DNA from: Myxococcales bacterium
GTDB lineage: Bacteria; Myxococcota_A; Polyangia; Haliangiales; Haliangiaceae
NCBI GenBank assembly: GCA_016720595.1
Contig: JADKKI010000007.1
Coordinates: 310,001 to 374,000 of the forward strand
Reading direction: 5' to 3'
DNA length: 64,000 nt
Notes under the pieces: generated by a model
What the model was told of the DNA's origin: nothing
Seen by the model: only the letters and a program-made list of their open reading frames with translations
Databases searched by the model: none
Shown: positions 26,904 to 35,065 of the stretch, piece after piece
Layout: every line of letters starts with the position of its first letter
How positions within the stretch are numbered: the stretch's first letter is position 1
Position numbers and translations under genes: made by a program

Positions 26904-27865
26904 GCGACGAACCACCACTGATCTCCGTCGGCAAGCTCACCAAGCGCTATGGGGCGATCACCGCCCTCGGTGGGCTCGATGCGACGATCGACGGCAAGAT
27001 CATTGGCCTCCTCGGGCCCAACGGCGCCGGAAAATCGACGCTGCTCAAGGCGCTGCTCGGCCTGATCCCGTTCTCGGGCTCGGCGCGGGTCCTCGGGCTC
27101 GATGCGGCCACGCAGGGCGCGGAGATTCGCGATCGCGTGGGGTACATGCCGGAGCAGGAGGCGTTCCTCGCCGGCATGAGTGCCGTGGAGCTGTGCACCT
27201 ATGCGGGCGAGCTGTCGGGACTCCCGCGGACCGAGGCGATGCAGCGCGCTCACTCCGCGCTGTACTACGCGGGCCTCGAGGAGAAGCGCTATCAGCCGAT
27301 CGAGGGCTACTCCACCGGCATGAAGCAGCGCGTGAAGCTGGCGCAGGCGCTGGTCCACGATCCCGAGCTGCTGTTCCTCGACGAGCCGACCAACGGGCTC
27401 GATCCGCGCTCGCGCGACGAGATGCTCGAGCTGATCGAGGAGCTGCCGGTGAGGCGCAACTGCGCGATCGTGCTGTCGACGCACCTGCTCCCCGACGTGG
27501 AGCGGGTGTGCGATCACGCCGTGATCATGCACCACGGCAAGGTGCGGTTCGTCGGCAGCATCGACGAGCTGCGCGGCGCCCGCGGGCCCGACACCGAGAT
27601 CCTCGTCGAGGTGAAGGCCGACGCGGCGAAGCTCGGCCTCGTGCTGACCGCCGTGGGCGCGACGTGCGAGCTGGTCTCGCCGGTCTCGATCGCGGTGAAC
27701 CTGCCGCTGACCGCGACCAACGAGCTGGTGTTCCGGCAGGCGCGCGAGGCAGGGCTGCAGGTTCGCGGGATCGGGGTGCGCCGCGAGACCGTGGAGGCGG
27801 CGTTCCTGCGCGTGATCGGTGAGGCACCCGCCGATGACCGCAAGCCGCCAGAGGCCACCTCGTGA
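26900..27865 (+). CDS. ABC transporter ATP-binding protein (first of two)
   Basis: This 321-residue protein has a Walker A G-P-N-G-A-G-K-S-T, a signature Y-S-T-G-M-K-Q-R, Walker B L-L-F-L-D-E-P-T and H-loop S-T-H-L-L. The C-terminal 90 residues are an extra domain seen in ABC-2-type exporters of the NatA/CcmA class. It should power the membrane protein at 27862, which starts inside its stop codon. The transported substrate cannot be told from sequence. Confidence 0.93.
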   Translation: MSDEPPLISVGKLTKRYGAITALGGLDATIDGKIIGLLGPNGAGKSTLLKALLGLIPFSGSARVLGLDAATQGAEIRDRVGYMPEQEAFLAGMSAVELCTYAGELSGLPRTEAMQRAHSALYYAGLEEKRYQPIEGYSTGMKQRVKLAQALVHDPELLFLDEPTNGLDPRSRDEMLELIEELPVRRNCAIVLSTHLLPDVERVCDHAVIMHHGKVRFVGSIDELRGARGPDTEILVEVKADAAKLGLVLTAVGATCELVSPVSIAVNLPLTATNELVFRQAREAGLQVRGIGVRRETVEAAFLRVIGEAPADDRKPPEATS

Positions 27866-28755
27866 GCGCGACCGGCACGATCCACGACCTCGGCTACAAG
27901 CGCTATGCCGGCGATCGACGCTCGGCCGCGACGCGGTGGCTCGTGATCATGCGCAACCAGTTCGCCACCGGCTGGAAGACCTGGTGGCGGTTCAAGGCGA
28001 GCCTCGGCCTCGCCGTCCTGACCACGTTCATCGCGGGCGGCGTGATGTTCATCCTGCGCGACAAGGTGGTCAGCAACTTCGCAGGCCAGTTCGCCGCGAC
28101 CATGGCCGACGCGGCGCTGCCCAAATCGATCGAGTGGTACACGCGCGCCGCGTTCCTGGTGTCGCTCACGATCGGCGCGCGCGTCGTCGCCGGTGACGTG
28201 CAGAGCGGCGCGTTCACGTTCTACTTCGCTCGCTCGGTGCGGCCGCGTGACTACGTGCTCGGCAAGCTCGGGGGGATGCTCGGGCTGGTCTCGCTGCTCA
28301 TGCTCGCCGGGCCGCTGACCCTCGCGCTGGCGCGGCTCGGGCTGTCCGAGTCCACCGATCAGCTGGTGGCCTCCCTGCCGCTGGTGCCCAAGGCGATCGC
28401 GATCGGCCTGCTCGGCACGGTCGTGTTCGCGACCGTCCCCGTCGCGTTCTCGGCGCTCGTGGGGAATGCGCGCTATGCGATGGCGCTGTGGGCCGCCTAC
28501 TACCTGGTGTTCGGGCTGATGGTCTCGATCCTCGGGCGAAGCTCGCAGAGCTGGGTCGGCGCCCTCGATCTCGCCACCGCGCTCGAGGCCGTCGCGATGG
28601 ACCTGTTCGATCTCCATCTGTTCCGCGGGCGCGCGGGCTTCGTACCGCCCGATGCGGCGCTGGCCTCGCTCGCGATCCACGCGGTCGCCGCGATCGCGAT
28701 CGTCAGCTACCAGGTGCGGCGCGCGTATGGCTCGGGCGTGGGAGGGGCGTCGTGA
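27862..28755 (+). CDS. ABC-2-type transporter permease (first of two)
   Basis: This 297-residue protein starts with a polar segment containing G-Y-K-R-Y, as in ABC-2 permeases, and has about six hydrophobic segments (near 50-70, 95-110, 135-155, 175-195, 205-225, 270-285). It starts at a GTG overlapping the ATPase stop and ends overlapping the second ATPase gene, so it pairs with one or both. Confidence 0.88.
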   Translation: MSATGTIHDLGYKRYAGDRRSAATRWLVIMRNQFATGWKTWWRFKASLGLAVLTTFIAGGVMFILRDKVVSNFAGQFAATMADAALPKSIEWYTRAAFLVSLTIGARVVAGDVQSGAFTFYFARSVRPRDYVLGKLGGMLGLVSLLMLAGPLTLALARLGLSESTDQLVASLPLVPKAIAIGLLGTVVFATVPVAFSALVGNARYAMALWAAYYLVFGLMVSILGRSSQSWVGALDLATALEAVAMDLFDLHLFRGRAGFVPPDAALASLAIHAVAAIAIVSYQVRRAYGSGVGGAS

Positions 28756-29684
28756 GCGTCGTGGTCGCCGACAACTGCAGCAAGTGGTACGGCCACGTGC
28801 TCGGGATCTCCGACGTCTCGTGGAAGCTCGGCGGCGGCATCGTCGGCCTGCTCGGGCCCAACGGCGCCGGCAAGTCCACCTTGATGAAGCTGATGGCGGG
28901 CCTGCTGCGGCCCTCGCGCGGCACGCTCACGGTGTACGGCCAGAACCCGTTCGCCGATGTCGCCGTGCGCCGGCGGATCGGCTACGCGCCGGAGCACGAG
29001 AAGACCTGGGACGAGCTGACGGCCCTCGAGCTGGTCACCGTGATGGCCAAGCTCGCCGGGGTCCCCGCCGCCCGCGCGACCACCGCGGCCAAAGACGCGA
29101 TCGCGCAGATGGGGATGACCGACGCGATGCACCGTCGCGTCAAGGGCTTCTCGAAGGGCATGCGGCAGCGGACCAAGCTGGCCACCGCGATCGCGCACGA
29201 TCCGGACGTCTTGCTCCTCGACGAGCCCCTGACCGGCGTGGATCCGATCGCCCGCGTCGACATCGTCGAGAGGATCCGCAAGCTCGCCGAGGCCGGCAAG
29301 ACGATCGTGGTGTCGAGCCACGTGCTGTACGAGATCGAGGCCCTGACCTCCGAGATCGTCGTGATCTACCGGGGCCAGGTGCTCGCCGAAGGCAACGTCT
29401 ACGAGATCCGCAAGCTGATCGACCGGCACCCGCACCGGATCCGCATCGAGTGCGACCAGCCCCGGCAGGTCGCCGCGGCGCTCGCCACCGCGGATCACGT
29501 GGCGCGCATCGTGTTCGAGCGACAAGGCGTGTTGATCGAGACCCGGGATCCGGATCGCTGCTACGACCAGCTCGCGGCCGCCGTGCTCGATCACGGGATC
29601 GCCGTCTCGGGGCTGAGCTCGCCCGACAACAACCTCGGCGCGGTGTTCGAGTACCTGACCGGCGAAGGCGGGCAGCGCCGATGA
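28752..29684 (+). CDS. ABC transporter ATP-binding protein (second)
   Basis: This 310-residue protein has Walker A G-P-N-G-A-G-K-S-T, signature F-S-K-G-M-R-Q-R, Walker B L-L-L-L-D-E-P-L and a His switch in S-S-H-V-L. It is closely similar in layout to the ATPase at 26900 but distinct in sequence. Start GTG at 28752 overlaps the previous stop (GTGA); the frame is open further upstream but that part is a shadow of the permease. Confidence 0.92.
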   Translation: MSVVVADNCSKWYGHVLGISDVSWKLGGGIVGLLGPNGAGKSTLMKLMAGLLRPSRGTLTVYGQNPFADVAVRRRIGYAPEHEKTWDELTALELVTVMAKLAGVPAARATTAAKDAIAQMGMTDAMHRRVKGFSKGMRQRTKLATAIAHDPDVLLLDEPLTGVDPIARVDIVERIRKLAEAGKTIVVSSHVLYEIEALTSEIVVIYRGQVLAEGNVYEIRKLIDRHPHRIRIECDQPRQVAAALATADHVARIVFERQGVLIETRDPDRCYDQLAAAVLDHGIAVSGLSSPDNNLGAVFEYLTGEGGQRR

Positions 29685-30400
29685 CCGCGGCGACGACCAC
29701 GGATCCCAAGCTCGTGCCGAGCCCGCTCGCCAGCACGCTGACGATGGCCTCGCTGACCTGGAAGCGCATGCTCCGCGGCCGCGCGCTGTGGGTGAGCCTC
29801 GCGATCGCGATGCTCCCGATCGCCTACGCCGGCGCTACGGGTGGGAGTCGCGGGATCGCGGGCGACGAGATCTTCTTGTTCGAGATCCTCGTCGCCGCGG
29901 TGCTCGCCCCGATGTTCGTGGCTGCCTCGATTGGCGAGGAGATCGAGGACCGCACCACGACGTACCTGTGGTCGCGGCCGGTGCCGCGCTGGTCGATCGT
30001 CGTCGGCAAGCTGGTCTGCCTCGTGCCCGTGACGGCCGCGGTGGCGGTGGCCAGCTGGGCCCTCGCCGCGCAGGTCGCCTGGCATGCGTGGCCGGCGCTG
30101 AGGTCGTGCGCGGCCCTGGTCGTCGCCGTCGCGGCGCTCTCGGTGATCTCGGCCGGTGTGGCCACGCTCGCTCCGCGTCACGGGATGGCGCTGACGATCT
30201 GCTACGTCCTGTTCTTCGACTCGCCGCTCGGCGTGCTGCCCGCCACGCTGCGCGAGCTCTCGGTCACCCATCAGGTCCGCGCGCTGTCGGGGATCTGGGC
30301 CACCGAGATCGGGATCCAGACGCCCCTGATCGCGCTCGCGCTCCTGACGCTGGTCTGGGGCTCGATCGCCGCGATCCGGATCCGTAAGCTGGAGGCCTGA
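29681..30400 (+). CDS. ABC-2-type transporter permease (second)
   Basis: This 239-residue protein has about six hydrophobic segments and the E-I-E-D-R-T-T-T-Y-L-W-S-R-P-V-P-R stretch typical of ABC-2 permeases after the second membrane segment. ATGA overlap with the ATPase upstream and a one-base overlap (TGATG) with the methyltransferase downstream. Two ATPase and permease pairs in one operon suggest either a hetero-complex or two related exporters. Confidence 0.88.
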   Translation: MTAATTTDPKLVPSPLASTLTMASLTWKRMLRGRALWVSLAIAMLPIAYAGATGGSRGIAGDEIFLFEILVAAVLAPMFVAASIGEEIEDRTTTYLWSRPVPRWSIVVGKLVCLVPVTAAVAVASWALAAQVAWHAWPALRSCAALVVAVAALSVISAGVATLAPRHGMALTICYVLFFDSPLGVLPATLRELSVTHQVRALSGIWATEIGIQTPLIALALLTLVWGSIAAIRIRKLEA

Positions 30401-32031
30401 TGGTCGCGGACCGGCGTGCGCTCGGGCAGTGGTTCACCGCCGCGCCGGTGACCCGCCTCGCGATCGCGGCCGCGGCGCCGTTCGCCCAGGCCGCCCGGGT
30501 GCTCGATCCGATGTGCGGTGAGGGAGCGTTCCTCGCCGCCGCCCACGCCGCAGGCCTGAGGTCGTTGACCGGGGTCGAGATCGACGCGGCGGCGGCCGCA
30601 CACGCGTGCACGATTCCCGGCGCGGCGATCACGCGCGGCGATGCCCTCGCAGCGGGGCTGGTCGAGCAGCTCGGCACGTTCGACCTCGTGATCGGCAATC
30701 CACCGTACGTGCGCGCCGGCAAGATCGATCCGGAGGTCCGCCGCGCGCGAGCCCGCGTGATCGCTCTCGACTGGCCGGAGCTGCCGCGCGACGAGATCGA
30801 AGCCCTCGCGCGCCACGCTGATGTGGCCGCGACGTGCCTGCTGCGGGCGCTGCGGTTCGTGCGCCCGGGTGGCACGCTCGCCCTTGTCGTGTCGACCGCG
30901 CTGCTCGACGCCGACGGCGCAGGCGCACTGTGGAGCGCCATCGCGCGCGTGGCCACGGTGCGCGCGCTGATCATCGCGCCGACGGAGCGCTGGTTCGCCG
31001 ACGCCGCCGTCAATCCGATGCTGCTCGTCGCCGAGCGCCGCGTCGCGCCGGATGTACGCCCGCGCCTGTTGCGCCTCACGGCCCCCACCGAGGCCGTCGC
31101 GCGCTGCACCGGCCTCGACGAGATCGCCGCGCACGCCGACGAGCGACGCGCCGAGACACCGGCGGGCTGGGGCCCTGCCCTGCGCGCCCCCGCGGCCTGG
31201 TTCGCGTGGCGCGCGGCCGCCGGCGATGCGGTGGTGCCCCTGCGCGAGCTCGCCGAGGTGCGACGCGGGCTGACCACGGGCGCGAACCACGTGTTCTACG
31301 TGCGCCGCGACGCCGCGCTCCGCGCGCGCCTGGAGCCGAGAGGGCTCGCGCCCGTGGTGCGCTCCCCGTTCAACGGCGCGCCGGCACCGATCGCCATCGC
31401 GCCCGGCGATTCGCCGCTGGTCGCGATCACGCTGCCACCCGATGCCAAGCTCGCGAGGACGCCGCGGATCGCCGCCTGGCTGCGCGCCCACGAGGCCGAG
31501 GCCCTGGCGTCGAGCGCCGGCCGCCGCGATCCATGGTGGTCGCTGCCGACCAACCCGGCGCGGCTGTTCCTCGCCAAGGCCTACGGGCCGCGGTTCGTGC
31601 AGCGGCTCGCCGACGTGCCGATGCTCGCGGACCAGCGGGTCTATGCCTTGCTGCCCCGCGCGGGCGTGGACCTGATCGCGCTCGCTGCGGTGCTCAACGC
31701 CCTGCCCACCGCGGTCGCGCTCGAGGCGCTCGGACGAGGCTCGATGGGGTTCGGTGCGGTGGAGTGGACGGTGGCCGATGCGCTCGAGCTACCGGTCCTC
31801 GACGTGCGACGCGCGAGTGCGCGGATCACGGCCCGGCTCGCCAGCTCGCTCGCCGCGTTCGCCCGGCGTCCGGTCGAGCACGTTCGGCTCGAGCGTGATC
31901 ACGAGGATCGCGCAGTGCTCGACCGGGTGGCGATGAGCCTGGCACCGGGCCACGAGCTCCTGCCCGCGCTGTGGGAGGCCCTCGTGGGCTCGGTCACGCT
32001 GCGCGACCGCTACCTGCTCCCGAGCGTGTGA
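30400..32031 (+). CDS. N6-adenine-type DNA methyltransferase (TaqI/Eco57I-like), no partner nuclease nearby
   Basis: This 543-residue protein has a SAM-binding L-D-P-M-C-G-E-G-A-F (35-44), an acidic motif V-E-I-D (59-62) and the catalytic N-P-P-Y (100-103) of gamma-type amino-methyltransferases that modify adenine N6. The C-terminal half (from about 260) looks like a target-recognition region of the TaqI type (R-R-G-L-T-T-G-A-N). No restriction gene lies beside it, so it may be an orphan methylase. An RNA or protein target cannot be excluded by the motif alone. It is the last gene of the overlapping operon. Confidence 0.8.
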   Translation: MVADRRALGQWFTAAPVTRLAIAAAAPFAQAARVLDPMCGEGAFLAAAHAAGLRSLTGVEIDAAAAAHACTIPGAAITRGDALAAGLVEQLGTFDLVIGNPPYVRAGKIDPEVRRARARVIALDWPELPRDEIEALARHADVAATCLLRALRFVRPGGTLALVVSTALLDADGAGALWSAIARVATVRALIIAPTERWFADAAVNPMLLVAERRVAPDVRPRLLRLTAPTEAVARCTGLDEIAAHADERRAETPAGWGPALRAPAAWFAWRAAAGDAVVPLRELAEVRRGLTTGANHVFYVRRDAALRARLEPRGLAPVVRSPFNGAPAPIAIAPGDSPLVAITLPPDAKLARTPRIAAWLRAHEAEALASSAGRRDPWWSLPTNPARLFLAKAYGPRFVQRLADVPMLADQRVYALLPRAGVDLIALAAVLNALPTAVALEALGRGSMGFGAVEWTVADALELPVLDVRRASARITARLASSLAAFARRPVEHVRLERDHEDRAVLDRVAMSLAPGHELLPALWEALVGSVTLRDRYLLPSV

Positions 32032-32049
32032 ACCGTCGGGGCACGGGGC

Positions 32050-32994
32050 TCAGAGGTACGGCGCCGTGATCGCGTTGCACCACTGCCAGAGCGCGGCGCG
32101 AAGCTCCGGACGATCGCGCCGCCACGGTGCGAGGTGCGTGGCGCGGCGCACGCGATCGAAGTACAGGCCGCCTGGATGCAGCGCCTCGTGCGGACAGGCC
32201 GCCAGCCACGCGAGGGTGTCGGCACCGCCGGCCGCGTCGCGGAGGAGCGGCCGCGTCAGCGCGTGGAATCGCGGCAACGACGTCCGCACCGCCGCGGTGT
32301 CGACCCAGCCGGGGTGCATGGAGACCACGCGCGGTCCGTTGGGATCGTGCTCGGACCACAGCTCGGCCAGCACCACCTGCGCTCGCTTGGTCAGCGCGTA
32401 CGCGCGCACGCCATCGTAGGGCTCCGGCACGGTGGCCGGCGCGACCAGCGGTGCGAGGTACATCCCGCCCGACGACACCAGCACGCACCGGCTGGCGGCG
32501 GACAGCCGCGGGCGGAGCAGGCGCATGAGGAGGTGCGGTCCTGCGACGTGCGTGGCCCACGTCAGCTCGAGACCTGCAGCGGCGTCGCTCCGCTCGAGAG
32601 GGAGCACGCCGGCGTTGTGGATCACGACGTCGATCGGATCGCGCAGGCGCGCGGCGAGACGGGCCACGTCGCCGAGACGAGACACATCGCACAGCTCGAT
32701 CGCGAGCCGCCCCGCGCGCCCCGGCACGGCCGAGAGCCCGTCGCGCGCCGCCTCTGCGCGGCCTCGATCGCGACACACCATCGTGACGCGCGCGCCGAGA
32801 TCCGCGATGGCCAGCGTGGCCGCCAGACCGATGCCGCTGTTGGCGCCGGTGATCACGACGTGACGCCCGTCGAGCCGGGCGAGCTCGTCGAACCCGCGCC
32901 GCCGGAGCCGGAGCCCGGGGGCCCCGAACGACAGCGGCACGAGCGGGCCCAGCAGACGATCGAGCACTCGCTCCGGCAGCGAGACGCCGCTCAC
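32050..32994 (-). CDS. Short-chain dehydrogenase/reductase
   Basis: This 314-residue SDR has the NAD(P)-binding T-G-A-N-S-G-I-G motif near residue 49, N-A-G near 126, the catalytic Ser in V-L-V-S-S-G and Y-A-L-T-K as the Tyr-x-x-x-Lys pair. A 40-residue N-terminal extension and the overall pattern resemble the DHRS12-like branch. Substrate unknown. It starts at a GTG overlapping the stop of the selenoprotein gene (GTGA), so the two are translated together. Confidence 0.9.
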   Translation of the reverse strand: MSGVSLPERVLDRLLGPLVPLSFGAPGLRLRRRGFDELARLDGRHVVITGANSGIGLAATLAIADLGARVTMVCRDRGRAEAARDGLSAVPGRAGRLAIELCDVSRLGDVARLAARLRDPIDVVIHNAGVLPLERSDAAAGLELTWATHVAGPHLLMRLLRPRLSAASRCVLVSSGGMYLAPLVAPATVPEPYDGVRAYALTKRAQVVLAELWSEHDPNGPRVVSMHPGWVDTAAVRTSLPRFHALTRPLLRDAAGGADTLAWLAACPHEALHPGGLYFDRVRRATHLAPWRRDRPELRAALWQWCNAITAPYL

Positions 32995-33524
32995 AGGCTG
33001 GCCCGCACCGCTCCGAGGATCTCGTCGGCGGTCGCGTTGTCACCGGGCCCTGCAGAGACCTGATGCCACAGGATCTCGCCGCCGCGTGAGATCACGAGCG
33101 CACCGCCCTGCTGGAGCGCCGCACCGGCCGTCTTGCCCTGGCGGAACCCGCGACGAAGCGAACCGACCGTGCGGGCGAGCGTGCCGAGGGTGAGCACCGT
33201 GCGCAGCCCGGATCGGAGCTCCGCGGCGCGATACACGGCGAGCGACGGATCGGTGTAGAGCGGACCGTCGTAGCCCGTGGTCTCGCGAAACCCTGCGATC
33301 CACATCGGCGCACCGTTGCCGATGACGTGGAGGCCGAGGCCCGCCGCACGCAGACGCTCGTGGTCGCGATGCAACTGCACCACGTGCTCGCGGCAGTGCA
33401 GTCAACCGAAGTGTCGGACGAACACGAGCAGCGCGGGTCGCTCGAGCCACAGCGTGTCGAGCCGAACCGAGGCGTCGTGCTCGTCGACGACCGTCATCGC
33501 GCCGAGCTGAGCTGCGTCGATCAT
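32991..33524 (-). CDS. Peroxiredoxin-like selenoprotein (UGA read as selenocysteine at residue 41), SelL-like redox family
   Basis: The frame from the ATG at 33524 reads 40 codons to F-V-R-H-F-G, then TGA (33402-33404), then L-H-C-R-E-H-V-V-Q-L and on to the stop at 32991, 177 residues in all. Both sides of the TGA belong to one AhpC/TSA-like (thioredoxin-fold) protein: an N-terminal strand ending in L-L-V-F-V-R-H-F-G, a helix with C-R-E-H, then V-I-G-N-G, Y-T-D-P-S and G-G-A-L-V-I. In relatives the TGA position is Cys of an F-G-C-x-x-C motif, so the codon falls exactly on the redox-active residue, giving U-x-x-C. Hairpins can form just after the UGA. Alternatives are a TGC-to-TGA mutation or error, leaving a GTG-started fragment from 33383 without its active site. 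No sel genes lie in this window. Confidence 0.8.
33365..33401 (-). promoter_or_regulatory. Candidate bacterial SECIS hairpin after the UGA codon
   Basis: Directly after the UGA, CTGCACTGC and GTGGTGCAG can pair (nine pairs, two of them G-U; 33401-33375) with a 9-nt loop. An alternative fold puts GCAC/GTGC around a GTG loop (33387-33377) inside CGCGA/TCGCG arms, with its loop 18 nt from the UGA and a G at the loop start, as expected for bacterial SECIS elements. Which forms cannot be told by eye. Confidence 0.45.
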
Positions 33525-33591
33525 GAACTCGCCGGCTTGGATGCGCCGACGGACGACCAGGTTACAGGGGCAGCTCGACGCCCGTGCGAGG

Positions 33592-35016
33592 TCAACTCGA
33601 GGCGAGCTCGAGCGACGCCGCGAGATCGTAGTCGCTCGCCTGGGTCACCCGTGCGCGGACCAGCGAGCCCGGCGGGACCTGGCCATCGGCGAGGTAGGTG
33701 ACCCCGTCGATGCCGGGCGCCTGCCCGTACCAGCGGCCCTCGAGCAAGTACTCGGACTCGCTCGAGACGCCCTCGACCAGCACGTCGATCTCCTTGCCGA
33801 CCATCGCCTCGTGGCGCTCGCGGCTGATCTTGCGCTGGATCTCCATCAGGGTCTGCTGCCGCTCGCCCATCAGCTCCGCCTCGACCCGGTGCGGGAGCAT
33901 CGCCGAGGTGGTGCCCGGCTCGACGGAGTACGTGAACGCGCCCGCGCGATCGAACTTCGATTCGGCCACGAACGCGCACAGCTCGTCGAACTCCTCGGCG
34001 GTCTCGCCGGGGTGGCCGACGATGAACGTGGTGCGGAGGACGAGGTTGTCGATCCGCGCACGGAGGGTCTTCACCAGCTCGCGCGTGACGCGGCTCGAGT
34101 GACCACGGCGCATCCGCTTGAGCATCGCGTCGCTGATGTGCTGGAGCGGGACGTCGATGTACTTGACGACCTTCGGCTCGCTCGCGATCACGTCGATCAG
34201 CTCGTCGTCGAACGCGCTCGGGAAGGTGTAGTGCAGCCGGATCCAATCGACGTCGACCTTGCCGAGCGCGCGGAGCAGCTGTGCGAGGGTCTGTCGCGAT
34301 GCGGGCGAGCTGCCCTGGTCCCAGCCATAGCGCGTGAGATCCTGCGCGATCAGGTTGAGCTCGCGGGCGCCACCGGCCGCGAGGCCGTGGGCCTCGGCCA
34401 CGATGTCCTCGATCGAGCGGCTACGCTGCGGCCCGCGGAGCTTCGGGATGATGCAGAACGAGCACGGGCGATCGCAGCCCTCCGCGATCTTCACGTACGC
34501 CGAGTGCGTGGCGCCGATCCGCTTGCGAGGGGACTCGTGGTCGTAGATGTACGTTGGCGTCTCCGAGACCTGGATCACCGGCAGCGCCTTGCGCTTCTTC
34601 GCGCCGCCCGACGGCAGCACGATGGTGCCCTGCGGCGCGATCGCCTTGGCGAGCGACTGGAAGTCTGCCGAGCCGAGGATGTGATCGATCTCGGGGATGT
34701 CCTTCGCGAGGTCGGCCGCGTAGCGCTGCGCGAGGCAGCCGGTCACCACCAGCTTGCCGGCCTTCCCCTTGTGCTGCGCCATCTCGAGGATCGTGTCGAC
34801 GCTCTCTTCCTTCGCGGCGTCGATGAACGCGCAGGTGTTGATCACGATCACGTCCGCGCCCTCGGGCGCGGTGACCAGCTGGTGGCCGGCGGCCTCGACC
34901 TGGCCGAGCATCAGCTCGGTGTCGACCTGGTTCTTCGGGCACCCGAGCGAGACGAAGTAGATCTTCTGGCCCGCGGGTGCGGACGCCGCGGCAGAGGTGG
35001 ATCGACGAGGGGCCAT
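33592..35016 (-). CDS. rimO: Ribosomal protein S12 methylthiotransferase RimO
   Basis: RimO adds a methylthio group to an Asp of ribosomal protein S12. This 474-residue protein has the N-terminal MTTase domain with its three cluster Cys (L-G-C-P-K-N 26, N-T-C-A-F 62, T-G-C-L-A-Q-R-Y 94), the radical-SAM C-D-R-P-C-S-F-C (181-188) and a C-terminal TRAM domain. It has a 16-residue Ala/Ser-rich N-terminal extension. The selenoprotein gene starts 67 nt downstream and may be co-transcribed. Confidence 0.95.
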   Translation of the reverse strand: MAPRRSTSAAASAPAGQKIYFVSLGCPKNQVDTELMLGQVEAAGHQLVTAPEGADVIVINTCAFIDAAKEESVDTILEMAQHKGKAGKLVVTGCLAQRYAADLAKDIPEIDHILGSADFQSLAKAIAPQGTIVLPSGGAKKRKALPVIQVSETPTYIYDHESPRKRIGATHSAYVKIAEGCDRPCSFCIIPKLRGPQRSRSIEDIVAEAHGLAAGGARELNLIAQDLTRYGWDQGSSPASRQTLAQLLRALGKVDVDWIRLHYTFPSAFDDELIDVIASEPKVVKYIDVPLQHISDAMLKRMRRGHSSRVTRELVKTLRARIDNLVLRTTFIVGHPGETAEEFDELCAFVAESKFDRAGAFTYSVEPGTTSAMLPHRVEAELMGERQQTLMEIQRKISRERHEAMVGKEIDVLVEGVSSESEYLLEGRWYGQAPGIDGVTYLADGQVPPGSLVRARVTQASDYDLAASLELASS

Positions 35017-35065
35017 GAAGCGCGGGCAGTCTGGGCTGCCATCCGGATGGTGTCAATCGCCTTGT

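Noticed and set aside
33381-33383. GTG start for a short 130-residue peroxiredoxin-like protein
   Set aside because: It would lack the first strand and the active-site motif, while the upstream frame encodes exactly the missing part up to the UGA.
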